From CAYHBO01 sp964354855 (GTDB lineage: Bacteria > Babelota > Babeliae > Babelales > RVW-14): a stretch of DNA of 16,565 nt. The translations under genes and the position numbers were made by a program. The first letter of the stretch is position 1, and every line of letters starts with the position of its first letter. The notes beneath the pieces were generated by a model. It had not been told where the DNA came from, ran no database searches, and saw nothing but the letters and a program-made list of their open reading frames with translations. Shown here one piece after another: positions 6,258-14,511 of this stretch. The stretch lies in the NCBI GenBank assembly GCA_964354855.1, contig CAYHBO010000036.1:1-16565 (forward strand), given 5' to 3'.

Positions 6258-7367
6258 TTAATAATAAAATCTTCGAATGGCGATATTATTTAACCACCCA
6301 AGGCTGATAAGACTGACCCAAAGATGCGCTCGCCCATAGCTAAAGAGTGGTAAGGGAACCCCAACAATGGGAAGTACACCAATGACCATCCCGATGTTGA
6401 TGCAGGCTGAGAAGAGTAAGTGGATAAGTAGGCCAAAGGCGAGAATCTGATCGGTTACCTGAGCAGTGGTAGCAATGACTTGGGCGATGCGTAAAAATAA
6501 TATGCTAAAAAGTAAAAGAATGAGCAATGCACCCATAAGTCCCCATTCTTCACAAATAACCGAAAAAATAAAGTCGGTGTGGTCTTCAGGCAGGTATTCC
6601 AGCTTGTTCTGCATTCCCTTAAGAAGCCCTTTTCCATAAAGGCCTCCCGAGCCAATTGCTATTTTTGATTGTTCAATTTGATAACGCTCGTTTTGAGCTT
6701 CTCCGTATCCAAGGAGAACAAGAATACGTTGCTGTTGATAAGGCTTTAAGCATTTCCATAAGAAGGGTGCTCCGAGGCATAAAGCGATTCCTGAAGCAAT
6801 GATAAATTTTCGGGGAAGACCAATAAACCATAAGAGTGATATTCCTGAGAAAAGAATGATTAATGCGGTGCCAAGATCAGGTTGCTTAAGTACCAACATG
6901 AAACTTGCCCCGATGACAGACAATGGTACGATAAATGTTTTAAGCGGGAAAATAGTAGTAGATGTTAATGTTGCAGCATAACAATTGTGTGCATAGCAAG
7001 CGATAAAGACCGGTAAAAAAAGTTTTACTAATTCAGCTGTTTGAAAGCGAAAAAAATAAAGGGAGATCCAGCGTCGTGCTCCCATACAGGTCCAACCAAA
7101 GATTATCGTATACACAAGAAGTACTAAAACAATACCATAAATGATGTAGCCTTTGTTAACAATAGTTCGTAAGTCTTTGATGCAGAAGAAAAAATAAAGA
7201 CCAAGCCCTATAAGACTACCAACGCATTGACTGACAAAAAAAGCAGAAAATGGTTTAGTCGGTTGGTAGGTTGCACTGAATACAAAAAGATTGCCAATGA
7301 TGAGCATAGCAATGGTTATGGTGAAATTTATCCAGTCAAAATAGCGAAGGTAACGTTTGTTTATCAT
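6258..7367 (-). CDS. rodA: RodA-type SEDS peptidoglycan polymerase
   Basis: A SEDS-family membrane glycosyltransferase that polymerises lipid II during elongation, normally with a class B PBP and MreC/D. It is 369 residues with about ten hydrophobic spans. The central block G239-SGGLYGKGLLKG and LEYLPEDHTDFIFSV matches RodA, and D265 in HTDFIF is the conserved catalytic aspartate. K161-QPDLGTA (161-168) and GVPLPLFSYG (336-345) are also family motifs. Odd point: the usual SYGGS/A reads S343-Y-G-R346-A-H, with arginine replacing a highly conserved glycine. FtsW is the alternative, but the GKG-L-KG-Q block favours RodA. The start at 7367 has no strong ribosome binding site. It is divergent from sbcC across 100-110 bases, and no mre or pbp gene is adjacent. 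Confidence 0.85.
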   Translation of the reverse strand: MINKRYLRYFDWINFTITIAMLIIGNLFVFSATYQPTKPFSAFFVSQCVGSLIGLGLYFFFCIKDLRTIVNKGYIIYGIVLVLLVYTIIFGWTCMGARRWISLYFFRFQTAELVKLFLPVFIACYAHNCYAATLTSTTIFPLKTFIVPLSVIGASFMLVLKQPDLGTALIILFSGISLLWFIGLPRKFIIASGIALCLGAPFLWKCLKPYQQQRILVLLGYGEAQNERYQIEQSKIAIGSGGLYGKGLLKGMQNKLEYLPEDHTDFIFSVICEEWGLMGALLILLLFSILFLRIAQVIATTAQVTDQILAFGLLIHLLFSACINIGMVIGVLPIVGVPLPLFSYGRAHLWVSLISLGWLNNIAIRRFYY

Positions 7368-7476
7368 GATTAATGAGCTTACCTGTTTTTGTGTATGAGA
7401 TTCTTGATCTGATCCATGGTTAGGTTAAACTGATACATTCTTTTATCTTTTTCATCTTTAAAGGCATGTGCGCATA

Positions 7477-9823
7477 ATGATCCCGTCAAAACTTGAACTC
7501 AAAAATTTTATTTGTTACCCCGATGAAATCCAAACGATATCATTTGATGATTATTCAATGATTTGTCTTTCCGGTAAAAACGGTAATGGGAAATCCGCAT
7601 TACTTGATGCCATTACCTGGGTTATTTGGGGGCAGGCTCGTAAAATTTCAGGAGTTTCAAAGGCTGATGAAGGCCTTCTTAGGCTCGGTCAAACGCGCAT
7701 GATGGTTAGTTTAGAGTTTCAATTAGGAACTGCAAGATATCGTGTACGAAGAGAATATGCAAAAACATACGGAAAGCCTTATGCTGCGCTTGATTTTGAA
7801 ATTTTAAACGAACAAACAAAAACTTTTGTATCATTGACTGATAAAACGATTAGGGCAACACAAGATAAAATAGAACGATGTATTGGGCTTAATTTTGATA
7901 CCTTTATTAACTCTGCATTTTTAAAACAGGGACAGTCCAATGAATTTTCTAAAAAAACAGCAAAAGAGCGAAAGCAAATTTTAACCAACATTCTTGGGCT
8001 TGAAAAATATACTAAGCTTCAGCAGCTAGCGCTTGAACAGGTGCGTAATAATAATGAAGAAAAACGTGTACTGCTTAAACTTAATGAGCAGTGGGTGCAA
8101 GAGCTTGTACAAGAGCAGATGATTCAGGAAACGTTTACGAAAGAAAAAACTGGGCTGCAGGAATTGAACGTTTTACTAGAGCAAATACTTAAAAAAGGTG
8201 CGCAGTTTGAGCTGCAAAAACGTTCTTATGAAGATCAACGTCGTCAGTACGAGTTGTTGAGCAAAGAATGTATAATGATTGAAGTAAAAAAAAATGACTT
8301 AGAATCGGTTTTTTTTGGATTGGTACAACAATGGCGAAAAACGCATGCACAGGCGTTATTGTTGCCCGATATAAAAAAATTAGAGACTGAACGTTTGTTA
8401 GTATCGCAACAAGAGAAGGCAATGATGCAGGCGCATCAACAGTCATTGGGTATTCAAGAAAAAATGTTGTTATGTCGAGAACGTTATCAAAAACAGATTG
8501 CACATTTACGCAATGAACAAGAAAAGCAATGCAATAGCGTTCAGCTTGATTTTTCAAAACAAGAGTTACAACTTAAGCAAGTGACGGTAGAAGTTCATAA
8601 AAAAACAGAAATGATTAAAGTTGGCGGGCAACTTATCAAGCAACTTGAGCAAACGGTTGTTCCCTTAAGGAAACAGGTTGAAAATAAAGCTCAGCTTGAG
8701 AGAGATCTTGCGCAACAAAAGGTACAATTTGATAAGCGGCGTGCGTTTTATCAAACGTTGGTGTCGTTAGGAAACCGGCTTAATCTTGATGCTAAAGAGT
8801 TACAACAAAAATGTGCCGTTATCGATGATGGCAATAATCCTGCATGTCCGCTATGTCAGCAATTTTTAGCGGTTGATCGCAAGCAGGCGTTGACGCAGCA
8901 GTTTCATCAGCAAGGTGATTTCCTTGTGCATCAACTACAGCGGTTTAAAGTCCTGATCCCAAAACTTAAAGAGATACTGGTTAAACAACATCAAGATATT
9001 GAACAGCGTGAAAAAGTATTGACGGAGTACCATCAAATTATTTTTAACGGTAAAGAGATTATGCATCAAGTTGCGCTGCGTTCTGAAGAGATAACCCGTT
9101 TTCAACAAGACGTTAATGTGCTTGAGCAGGAACAAAAAATAATAGAGCAACAAATCGTGATCTTAAAAAAAACATATCAAGATGCGCAGCAAATGTTACA
9201 ACAAAAAGATCAGGATTTAAGTATCAAAGAGATACTTCAAGAAGTTAAGTTACTTGAGGAAGAAAAAAAATTACTAAACGTTGATCAGGGTGCTTACGTA
9301 AAGTTACAAGATTATAGTAAAAAAATTGACCAAGAGATTGAGCGCTGCCAGCATTTGCGTCATGATCTTGAACGACAAGCGGAGCGTCGCATATTTATTG
9401 CGGAACAAGTTATAGCGCTTAAAGTGCTTAAAAAACAACGCGAAGAAATTGGCAAGCAGCTACCAGCACTTCATGATGCATTGGCTCAGTTAATTATTAT
9501 TGAGCAATCAATCGTTGTTTTAGGAGTAGAAAAAATATCGCTGACCGAGCGGAAAGAACAGGCTTTACAGCGCATTGGTAATTTTGAAAATTGTTTACAG
9601 CGGNNNNNNNNNNNNNNNNNNNNNNNNNNNNNNNNNNNNNNNNNNNNNNNNNNNNNNNNNNNNNNNNNNNNNNNNNNNNNNNNNNNNNNNNNNNNNNNNN
9701 NNNGACTTCTCAAAAGTTATTATCGTTTCGCATTTAGCTGAATTCAAAGACAATTTTCCGGTACACTTTGTGGTAGAGAAGGGTGCTGGTGGGTCTATCG
9801 TTCGGGTTGAAGAGCGTGGGTAA
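7477..9823 (+). CDS. sbcC: SbcC/Rad50-like exonuclease subunit, interrupted by assembly gap
   Basis: SbcC is the SMC-like ATPase of the SbcCD nuclease, which opens DNA hairpins and processes double-strand ends. The N-terminus MIPSKLELKNF is typical. Walker A is G33-KNGNGKS40, and F-x-x-QGQ occurs as FLKQGQSNEF near 150. Long Gln/Glu-rich coiled coils flank the zinc hook C457-PL-C460. The frame runs open to codon 709, where the 100-N gap begins. After the gap the 39-residue end (DFSKVIIVSHLAEF...VEERG) is a typical SbcC C-terminus with the H-loop VSHL. The ABC signature and Walker B must therefore lie in the gap. The two sides are one base out of frame across the N, consistent with an arbitrary gap length. 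GTG 7468 is an alternative start, but AAAGG at 7460-7464 would be only 3 bases away. No sbcD lies in the window. Confidence 0.85.
9604..9703. other. Assembly gap (100 N) inside sbcC
   Basis: A 100-base placeholder of unknown real length. The SbcC architecture requires the end of the second coiled coil plus the signature and Walker B motifs here, so the true gap is probably several hundred bases. An insertion in the gene cannot be excluded. Confidence 0.95.
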
Positions 9824-9834
9824 TGCGATAAAAA

Positions 9835-9862
9835 AAGGGCCGGAAATTTCTTTCCAGCCCTT
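9835..9862. terminator. Bidirectional terminator between sbcC and frr
   Basis: A 12-position stem with one mismatch joins AAGGGCCGGAAA (9835-9846) to TTTCCAGCCCTT (9851-9862) around TTTC. On the minus strand it is followed by a run of T, making a strong terminator for tsf-pyrH-frr. On the plus strand it begins 11 bases after the sbcC stop with a shorter T tail. Confidence 0.8.
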
Positions 9863-9895
9863 CTTAAACTTTACTGCCTAAAGCAAATAAAATTA

Positions 9896-10480
9896 TTAAA
9901 CGAGACGAATCTCGTGTGCTTTCTTGTCGTTAAGCATATCTATTTTTTTAATGAGTTCATCGGTAATTTTCTGTAAAAGTTCACCAAGTCTGATAGCAAA
10001 ATCTTCAGAGATGATTTTCTTCTTTTGTGCATCACGAACTTCATTGTGGAAGTCTTTGCGGATGTTACGAACGTTGACGCGTGATTCTTCTGTTTTCTTG
10101 TTGAGAACCTTAACGATTTCTTCACGGCGAGCTTCGCTCATTTGTGGAAGTTGTAAGCGAATAACGTTGCCATCATTAGCCGGTGTTAAGCCAAGGTCTG
10201 ATGCGGCGATTGCTTTTTCGATTGCAGGGATAACACTTTTATCCCAAGGCTGAATCGTAAGTAAGCGTGCATCAGGTGCTGATACGGTAGCCAAGTCACG
10301 CAATGGCATGAATTGGCCATAGCTTTCAACTTTGATGTTATCAAGGATTGTTGTAGAAGCACGGCCTGTACGGATACTGGTAAGTTCTTTTTCGTAATGT
10401 TTGAGCGGAAGCTCCATTTCTTTCTTAACAGCGGCTTCAAAACTTTTTGAATCGCCTTCTTGAAATGCTAATTCTACCAT
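9896..10480 (-). CDS. frr: Ribosome recycling factor
   Basis: RRF works with EF-G in the cytoplasm to split post-termination ribosomes. The 194-residue product has the normal length, about ten residues longer than many at the N-terminus (MVELAFQEGD). Family landmarks are E-L-x-S-I-RTGRAS (33-42), the YG-x-x-x-PL-x-x-LA turn near 54-64, IQPWDKS, the GLTPANDGNVIRLQLPQMSEARREE stretch, and the C-terminal helix ending KKAHEIRLV. AAGGA lies 8 bases before the ATG on the minus strand. It is the third gene of tsf-pyrH-frr, 11 bases after the pyrH stop, and a strong terminator follows. Assignment is secure. Confidence 0.96.
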   Translation of the reverse strand: MVELAFQEGDSKSFEAAVKKEMELPLKHYEKELTSIRTGRASTTILDNIKVESYGQFMPLRDLATVSAPDARLLTIQPWDKSVIPAIEKAIAASDLGLTPANDGNVIRLQLPQMSEARREEIVKVLNKKTEESRVNVRNIRKDFHNEVRDAQKKKIISEDFAIRLGELLQKITDELIKKIDMLNDKKAHEIRLV

Positions 10481-10491
10481 GTTTTATTCCT

Positions 10492-11193
10492 TTATAATGT
10501 TATGGTACTTCCAAACGTTGCATCTTGTGCAGCGTTAAGAAGTGAGTTTTTTTTCCACACGTTGAATACGCGAATGGTTAATTTATGATCTTGAGCTAAG
10601 CTAAAAGCGGTCATATCCATGATACGCAGATTTTTATTTAAAGCTTCTTGAAAGGTAATTCTTTGTAACGGTTGAGCGGTTTTGTTTATAGCAGGATCAT
10701 CACTATAAACGCCATCAACATTAGTTGCTTTCCAAACTTCATGAGCATTGATTTGAAGAGCTCGAATAATAGCGTTGGTATCAGTTGAAAAGTAAGGACA
10801 ACCGGTACCTCCGGTAAAAATAATACAATCATTTTGTTGTGAACTTTTATTAAGTGCTTCTTGATTGATTATTTCTACAACACCCGAAATAGCCACGGCG
10901 CTTAAAATTTTAGCTGGAACCTTTGCCTGGGTGAATAAATCGTGGAGTATGAGGCCATTCATGACGGTGGCAAGCATGCCAACATTATCTGCTGCAGCAC
11001 GTTGCATTTGTAGTTGTTTTCCTTCTGATGCTCCACGAAAAAAATTTCCTCCGCCGATAACGATGCCAAATTTGTATTGCTGCTGCCGAAGTTGTTTGAT
11101 TTGATCAATAAGGTGTAAAGCAGTTTCCTGATTTATAGAACCATTATCTTTCGTAAAAATTTGACCACTTAGTTTAAGTAAAATTGTTTTCAT
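10492..11193 (-). CDS. pyrH: Uridylate (UMP) kinase
   Basis: Bacterial UMP kinase of the amino-acid-kinase fold phosphorylates UMP to UDP with ATP, feeding UTP and CTP synthesis, and is usually a hexamer. Seen here: LLKLSG (5-10), the glycine-rich IGGGNFFRG (46-54), RAAADNVGMLATVMNG (65-80), FTGGTGCPYFSTDTNAIIRA (126-145) and KATNVDGVYSDDP (155-167). At 233 residues it has the family's usual length (about 235-240). It starts 19 bases after the tsf stop, and the ribosome site is weak (GGTAG), suggesting translational coupling in the operon. Assignment is secure. Confidence 0.95.
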   Translation of the reverse strand: MKTILLKLSGQIFTKDNGSINQETALHLIDQIKQLRQQQYKFGIVIGGGNFFRGASEGKQLQMQRAAADNVGMLATVMNGLILHDLFTQAKVPAKILSAVAISGVVEIINQEALNKSSQQNDCIIFTGGTGCPYFSTDTNAIIRALQINAHEVWKATNVDGVYSDDPAINKTAQPLQRITFQEALNKNLRIMDMTAFSLAQDHKLTIRVFNVWKKNSLLNAAQDATFGSTITL

Positions 11194-11212
11194 GAGCTAC
11201 CAAGAAAGATGG

Positions 11213-12076
11213 TTATTTGCCAATGCTTAAGCGAACAAAACGCTTAATGCTGGTAGGATTTTTAGTTTTTGTAGAGAACTCTTTAACGAGTTGTTCGATG
11301 GTAAGGTCTTCATTCTTGATGAAGCGTTGTTGTGTTAAACAAACTTCAGCACAGAATTTATTGATTTTGCCTTCGATAATTTTTTCTAAGATATTTGCAG
11401 GCTTATTGCTGTTTTTCATTAATTCAAGAGCGATTTCACGTTCTTTTTGAATAATTGCAGGATCAAGATCAGCAGGAGATAGAGAAACCGGTTTGGTTAC
11501 GGCTATGTGCATACAAATATCTTTAGCCAACGTCTTAAGGTCATTGATGATAGTTGTGCCATCATTTTCTGTTGTAAGTTCAATCATGACGCCAATCGTT
11601 GAACCAGGATGAATGTAGGCTGTAACAATGCCATGTTTTTCAACGTGCATGGTTACGATGCGGCTAATTTCGATTTTTTCGGATATCTTTGCAATCAACT
11701 CATCAAGATAATTTTTTACGTTTTTCTTTTCGGACAGTAATTTTTGAACATCATTGATTGCTGATGTCGCGGCTTCATGAGCAGCAAGTTGAGCGAACTC
11801 ACGCATGTTTTCAGTATTTGCTGAGAAGTCGGTTTCACAACCAATGCTTACCAATGAACCTGTTTTAGCGTCTGTATTGATATAAGCCTCTATGCGACCG
11901 TTGTTTGTTTCATTGTCGGCGCGTTTTGCGGCAACAGCGGCACCTTTTTTGCGTAAAATGTCGATTGCAAGCTCCATGTCGCCATTTGCTTCAACGAGTG
12001 CTTTTTTGCAATCCATCATGCCAACCTGCGTTTTTTCTCTTAATTCTTTTACCAAATCTATGTTGATATTCGACAT
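11213..12076 (-). CDS. tsf: Elongation factor Ts
   Basis: EF-Ts exchanges GDP for GTP on EF-Tu. The N-terminal UBA-like module is clear (LVKELREKT-x-VGMMDCKKAL...AIDILRKKG, 9-45), followed by the core with the TDF motif at 81-83 (ETDFSANTE; the usual form is TDFVARN). The 287-residue length fits the two-subdomain form. The C-terminal LTQQRFIKNEDLTIEQLV matches the typical end of EF-Ts. AGGAG lies 9 bases before the ATG. It is the first gene of tsf-pyrH-frr on the minus strand. rpsB, the common upstream partner, is not here; the operon instead starts about 230 bases from the divergent rpmF. Confidence 0.95.
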   Translation of the reverse strand: MSNINIDLVKELREKTQVGMMDCKKALVEANGDMELAIDILRKKGAAVAAKRADNETNNGRIEAYINTDAKTGSLVSIGCETDFSANTENMREFAQLAAHEAATSAINDVQKLLSEKKNVKNYLDELIAKISEKIEISRIVTMHVEKHGIVTAYIHPGSTIGVMIELTTENDGTTIINDLKTLAKDICMHIAVTKPVSLSPADLDPAIIQKEREIALELMKNSNKPANILEKIIEGKINKFCAEVCLTQQRFIKNEDLTIEQLVKEFSTKTKNPTSIKRFVRLSIGK

Positions 12077-12305
12077 TATGCGGTACTCCTAAAAAATGTT
12101 TCTTGAAAATTTTACCTATTTGAGGTATTTACTTATCTTTATGTTCTTGCAAAGCAACCATTTGTCTATTCTGCCAAAATGGACTAATTTGACAAGTTTG
12201 CTGTGCAATTTTGACAAAAAAAGTTAAAAAATTACTCTGAGTGGGGTAATATTCTTAAAAAGTATTTAAGAAATGGTTTATATAAATTTAGTAGGAGTCC
12301 TTGAG

Positions 12306-12587
12306 ATGCCAGTACCAAAACGTAAACATTCGCGTGCCAGAAGAGATAGTCGTTCTGCTAATAAAGGTATTAAGCCTAAAGCAGTTGCGTCTTGTCAAAC
12401 GTGTCAAGAGCCAATAGCAACGCACGCAGCATGTTCATCATGTGGCTATTACAAAGGGGTTAAAGTTCTTAAAACGAAGTCAGATCGTCTTCATGGTCGT
12501 GTACAAACCCGTCAAACGCAAGAATTGAAGCACCGTGCAAAAAATGCGATTACCGAACCTGATCAAGATAAAAATACTGAAAAATAG
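12306..12587 (+). CDS. rpmF: 50S ribosomal protein L32, C-terminally extended
   Basis: L32 is a small protein of the large ribosomal subunit. MPVPKRKHSRARRDSRSANK is the classic N-terminus, and the zinc-ribbon cysteines are all present (C30, C33, C43, C46). Typical L32 ends soon after the ribbon at about 55-60 residues. This one continues with roughly 33 charged residues (SDRLHGRVQTRQTQELKHR... ending DKNTEK) to 93. An in-frame ATG at 12273 exists, but AGGAG at 12293-12297 sits 8 bases before 12306 and the family N-terminus begins there. It is followed 9 bases later by plsX, the common rpmF-plsX pairing. Confidence 0.93.
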   Translation: MPVPKRKHSRARRDSRSANKGIKPKAVASCQTCQEPIATHAACSSCGYYKGVKVLKTKSDRLHGRVQTRQTQELKHRAKNAITEPDQDKNTEK

Positions 12588-12596
12588 TAGACTTAC

Positions 12597-13577
12597 ATGA
12601 TTGCTATTGATGTTATGGGGGGTGATTACTCCCCACAGGCAATACTGCATGGCGCTTACTTAGCCGCGAAAAACAACATCCCGGTAGTTCTTTTTGGGCC
12701 ACAGGAGATGATTGTCAACTATTTATCCAACATCAATCAATCATGGCAAACACTGCCAATTACGATTTATCACGCTGCGAGTGTTATTGCTATGGGTGAA
12801 GAACCGGTTATAGCGGTAAAGCAAGGGAGAGATACTTCATTGGTGAGCGCGGTAGAAAGTGTTCGTTCAGGGCTGTGTAGTGCCGTGTTATCTGCAGGTA
12901 ATTCGGGTGCGTTAATGGTTGCTTCTATGCTTATCCTTGGAAGAAAGGATGGTGTCGAGCGTGTTCCTATAGCCGGATTTCTTCCATCGTTGCATGGAAA
13001 AATGGTGGCCCTTGATCTTGGCGCCAACACGGAATGTCGTCCTCAACATCTGTTACAATTTGCAATGCAAGGGGCTATCTATGCACAAGAGAACCTAGGA
13101 ATTGAGTATCCGCGCGTTGGTCTTCTTTCCAATGGACAAGAAGATGCTAAAGGGTCAACGTTGGTAAAAGAATCGTTTAAGCTTTTAAAAAACGAATCTT
13201 CTTTGAATTTTATTGGGAATATTGAGCCTGAGGGAGTTATTTTACATCGAAGTGTAGATGTGATGGTCTGTGATGGATTTTCAGGTAATATCTTTTTAAA
13301 AACAATGGAATCTACGTACGATGCCTTTCTACAGCTTACAAAAAATAAGGTATTAGGAGCCTTGCCGGCAAGAGAAGCGAGTGAGATAGTGAATGTAATG
13401 AATCAATTTTCACCAAGAGAGCAGGCGGGAGCTTTGCTTCTCGGCGTTAAAGGGAACGTGGTTGTGTGTCATGGCAATTCTGAAGGCCCAACTATCTTTA
13501 AGGCGATTAAATTTGCGTTCTCGCTTAATTCAACCTCATCCGCATACAAAAAGCCCGAAAAAGGCTTGAATTTTTAA
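12597..13577 (+). CDS. plsX: Phosphate acyltransferase PlsX
   Basis: PlsX converts acyl-ACP to acyl-phosphate, the acyl donor for PlsY in phosphatidic acid synthesis, and is peripheral to the membrane. The start MIAIDVMGGDYSP is canonical. Conserved blocks include MGEEPVIAVKQGRDTSLVSAVE (61-82), SAGNSGALM, LDLGANTECRPQHLLQFA, GLLSNGQEDAKGS, FIGNIEPEG and VCDGFSGNIFLKTME. Its 326 residues match the family. It begins 9 bases after rpmF with no clear ribosome site, so it is probably translationally coupled. A small hairpin overlaps its 3' end. It opens a lipid cluster that continues with fabD and fabG. Confidence 0.95.
   Translation: MIAIDVMGGDYSPQAILHGAYLAAKNNIPVVLFGPQEMIVNYLSNINQSWQTLPITIYHAASVIAMGEEPVIAVKQGRDTSLVSAVESVRSGLCSAVLSAGNSGALMVASMLILGRKDGVERVPIAGFLPSLHGKMVALDLGANTECRPQHLLQFAMQGAIYAQENLGIEYPRVGLLSNGQEDAKGSTLVKESFKLLKNESSLNFIGNIEPEGVILHRSVDVMVCDGFSGNIFLKTMESTYDAFLQLTKNKVLGALPAREASEIVNVMNQFSPREQAGALLLGVKGNVVVCHGNSEGPTIFKAIKFAFSLNSTSSAYKKPEKGLNF
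13551..13575 (+). terminator. Weak terminator overlapping the plsX stop
   Basis: AAGCC (13551-13555) pairs with GGCTT (13563-13567) around a 7-base loop, followed by GAATTTTT. The stem is only five pairs and lies in the last plsX codons, so readthrough is likely. Confidence 0.4.
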
Positions 13578-13675
13578 AATATTTTACTTTTTTTTGATTA
13601 TTGGTAAATTTTAACTAATCTTTAGTTCGTCAAATGACAATGGCGTTGTTGATGTGACTTTATAAGGAGATGAAG

Positions 13676-14368
13676 ATGGAAACAAACGTAATAACACAAA
13701 GCCTGACCCAATTTTTTGATGTTCTAGTTGAGCATCGTAATAAAGTTTTTGCAGGGTTAGTCGTAGTCGCATTAGGATTAGTAGTTTTCTTTGCCTATCG
13801 TTCATATATCCATGGAGTGCAGGTAGCTGCTCATCAATCGTTTGTATTAGCTATGAAAGAATTTGAAAAACCGGTAAAAACGGGTGGAACTGCGGGATTT
13901 GCGACCGAAGAAGAAAAGTGGCATAAAGTAGAAGAAAATTTCCGTAAAGGTTTTGAAAAACATACATCAAGTACCTTTGCTCCTATGTTTTTAGCCTACC
14001 AAGCAACGGCTCTTGTCAATTTGAATAAACTTAATGAGGCTATTGTGGTAATGAAAAAAGCGGTTAGCTTAATGAAGACACCATCGTTGAAATCTTATTA
14101 CGAAGTTACCTTGTCATTAATGCAACTTGATAGTGTCAATACTGATGATCATGCTGAAGGACTTAAACATCTTCAAAAAGTAGCTGATTCTAAACAGACA
14201 GCTCAAGGTCTTGCATTATATCATTTAGGGTTATACGCATGGGTACATAAAAATTTTAGTGATGTAAAAAATTATTGGGGATTATTTCTCAAAGGATTTA
14301 GTGCTTTACCAGGATTTGAAAATCAAATTACTATGGTACAAGAGCGTTTAGATTTATTAGAAGCTTAA
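13676..14368 (+). CDS. Single-span membrane protein with TPR-like domain (YfgM-type)
   Basis: A 230-residue protein with a short N-terminal tail, one membrane span (about 24-41, FAGLVVVALGLVVFFAYR) and a helical extracytoplasmic domain. The domain's repeated helix pairs resemble tetratricopeptide repeats (FAPMFLAYQATALVNLNKLNEAIVVMKKA; QGLALYHLGLYAWVHKNF). This layout resembles YfgM/TPR_21-type proteins, which assist the Sec translocon or envelope folding, but similarity is inferred from architecture only. AAGGAG at 13664-13669 is 6 bases before ATG 13676, so the upstream ATG 13670 abutting it is rejected. A weak promoter (TTGATT 13594, TAATCT 13616, 16-base spacing) could serve it. It sits between plsX and fabD, an unusual place for such a protein. 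Confidence 0.65.
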   Translation: METNVITQSLTQFFDVLVEHRNKVFAGLVVVALGLVVFFAYRSYIHGVQVAAHQSFVLAMKEFEKPVKTGGTAGFATEEEKWHKVEENFRKGFEKHTSSTFAPMFLAYQATALVNLNKLNEAIVVMKKAVSLMKTPSLKSYYEVTLSLMQLDSVNTDDHAEGLKHLQKVADSKQTAQGLALYHLGLYAWVHKNFSDVKNYWGLFLKGFSALPGFENQITMVQERLDLLEA

Positions 14369-14435
14369 AGAGTCTTAGTGTTTTTGATCTCATGGAAAAT
14401 TTAGGGAAAAAAAGTTGTTATCACGTATTCAATCA

Positions 14436-14465
14436 TTGATTGAGGTGCTTTAACGATTATTATAA
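14436..14465 (+). promoter_or_regulatory. Putative fabD promoter
   Basis: TTGATT (14436-14441) and TTATAA (14460-14465) are 18 bases apart; TATAAA one base later is an alternative -10. The predicted start near 14472 abuts the palindrome at 14474-14493. Confidence 0.45.
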
Positions 14466-14473
14466 ATGTGGGG

Positions 14474-14493
14474 TTATCGACCGGGGTCGATAA
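14474..14493. repeat. Perfect palindrome at the predicted fabD transcription start (candidate operator)
   Basis: TTATCGACC (14474-14482) and GGTCGATAA (14485-14493) are exact reverse complements separated by GG. It is placed at about +2 to +21 of the predicted promoter, and the fabD ribosome site AAGGGG (14501-14506) follows 7 bases later. Position and symmetry suit a dimeric repressor site or a 5' UTR hairpin. Confidence 0.6.
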
Positions 14494-14511
14494 TAATAAC
14501 AAGGGGCTAAT

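Noticed and set aside
7380..7490. Minus-strand small frame (ending MYQFNLTMDQIKNLIHKNR) between rodA and sbcC
   Set aside because: It has no clear start or ribosome site and partly overlaps the sbcC start; its length is within chance for a low-GC spacer.
9924..10253. Plus-strand 109-residue frame opposite frr
   Set aside because: It is antisense to a secure frr gene, low in complexity and without a ribosome site.
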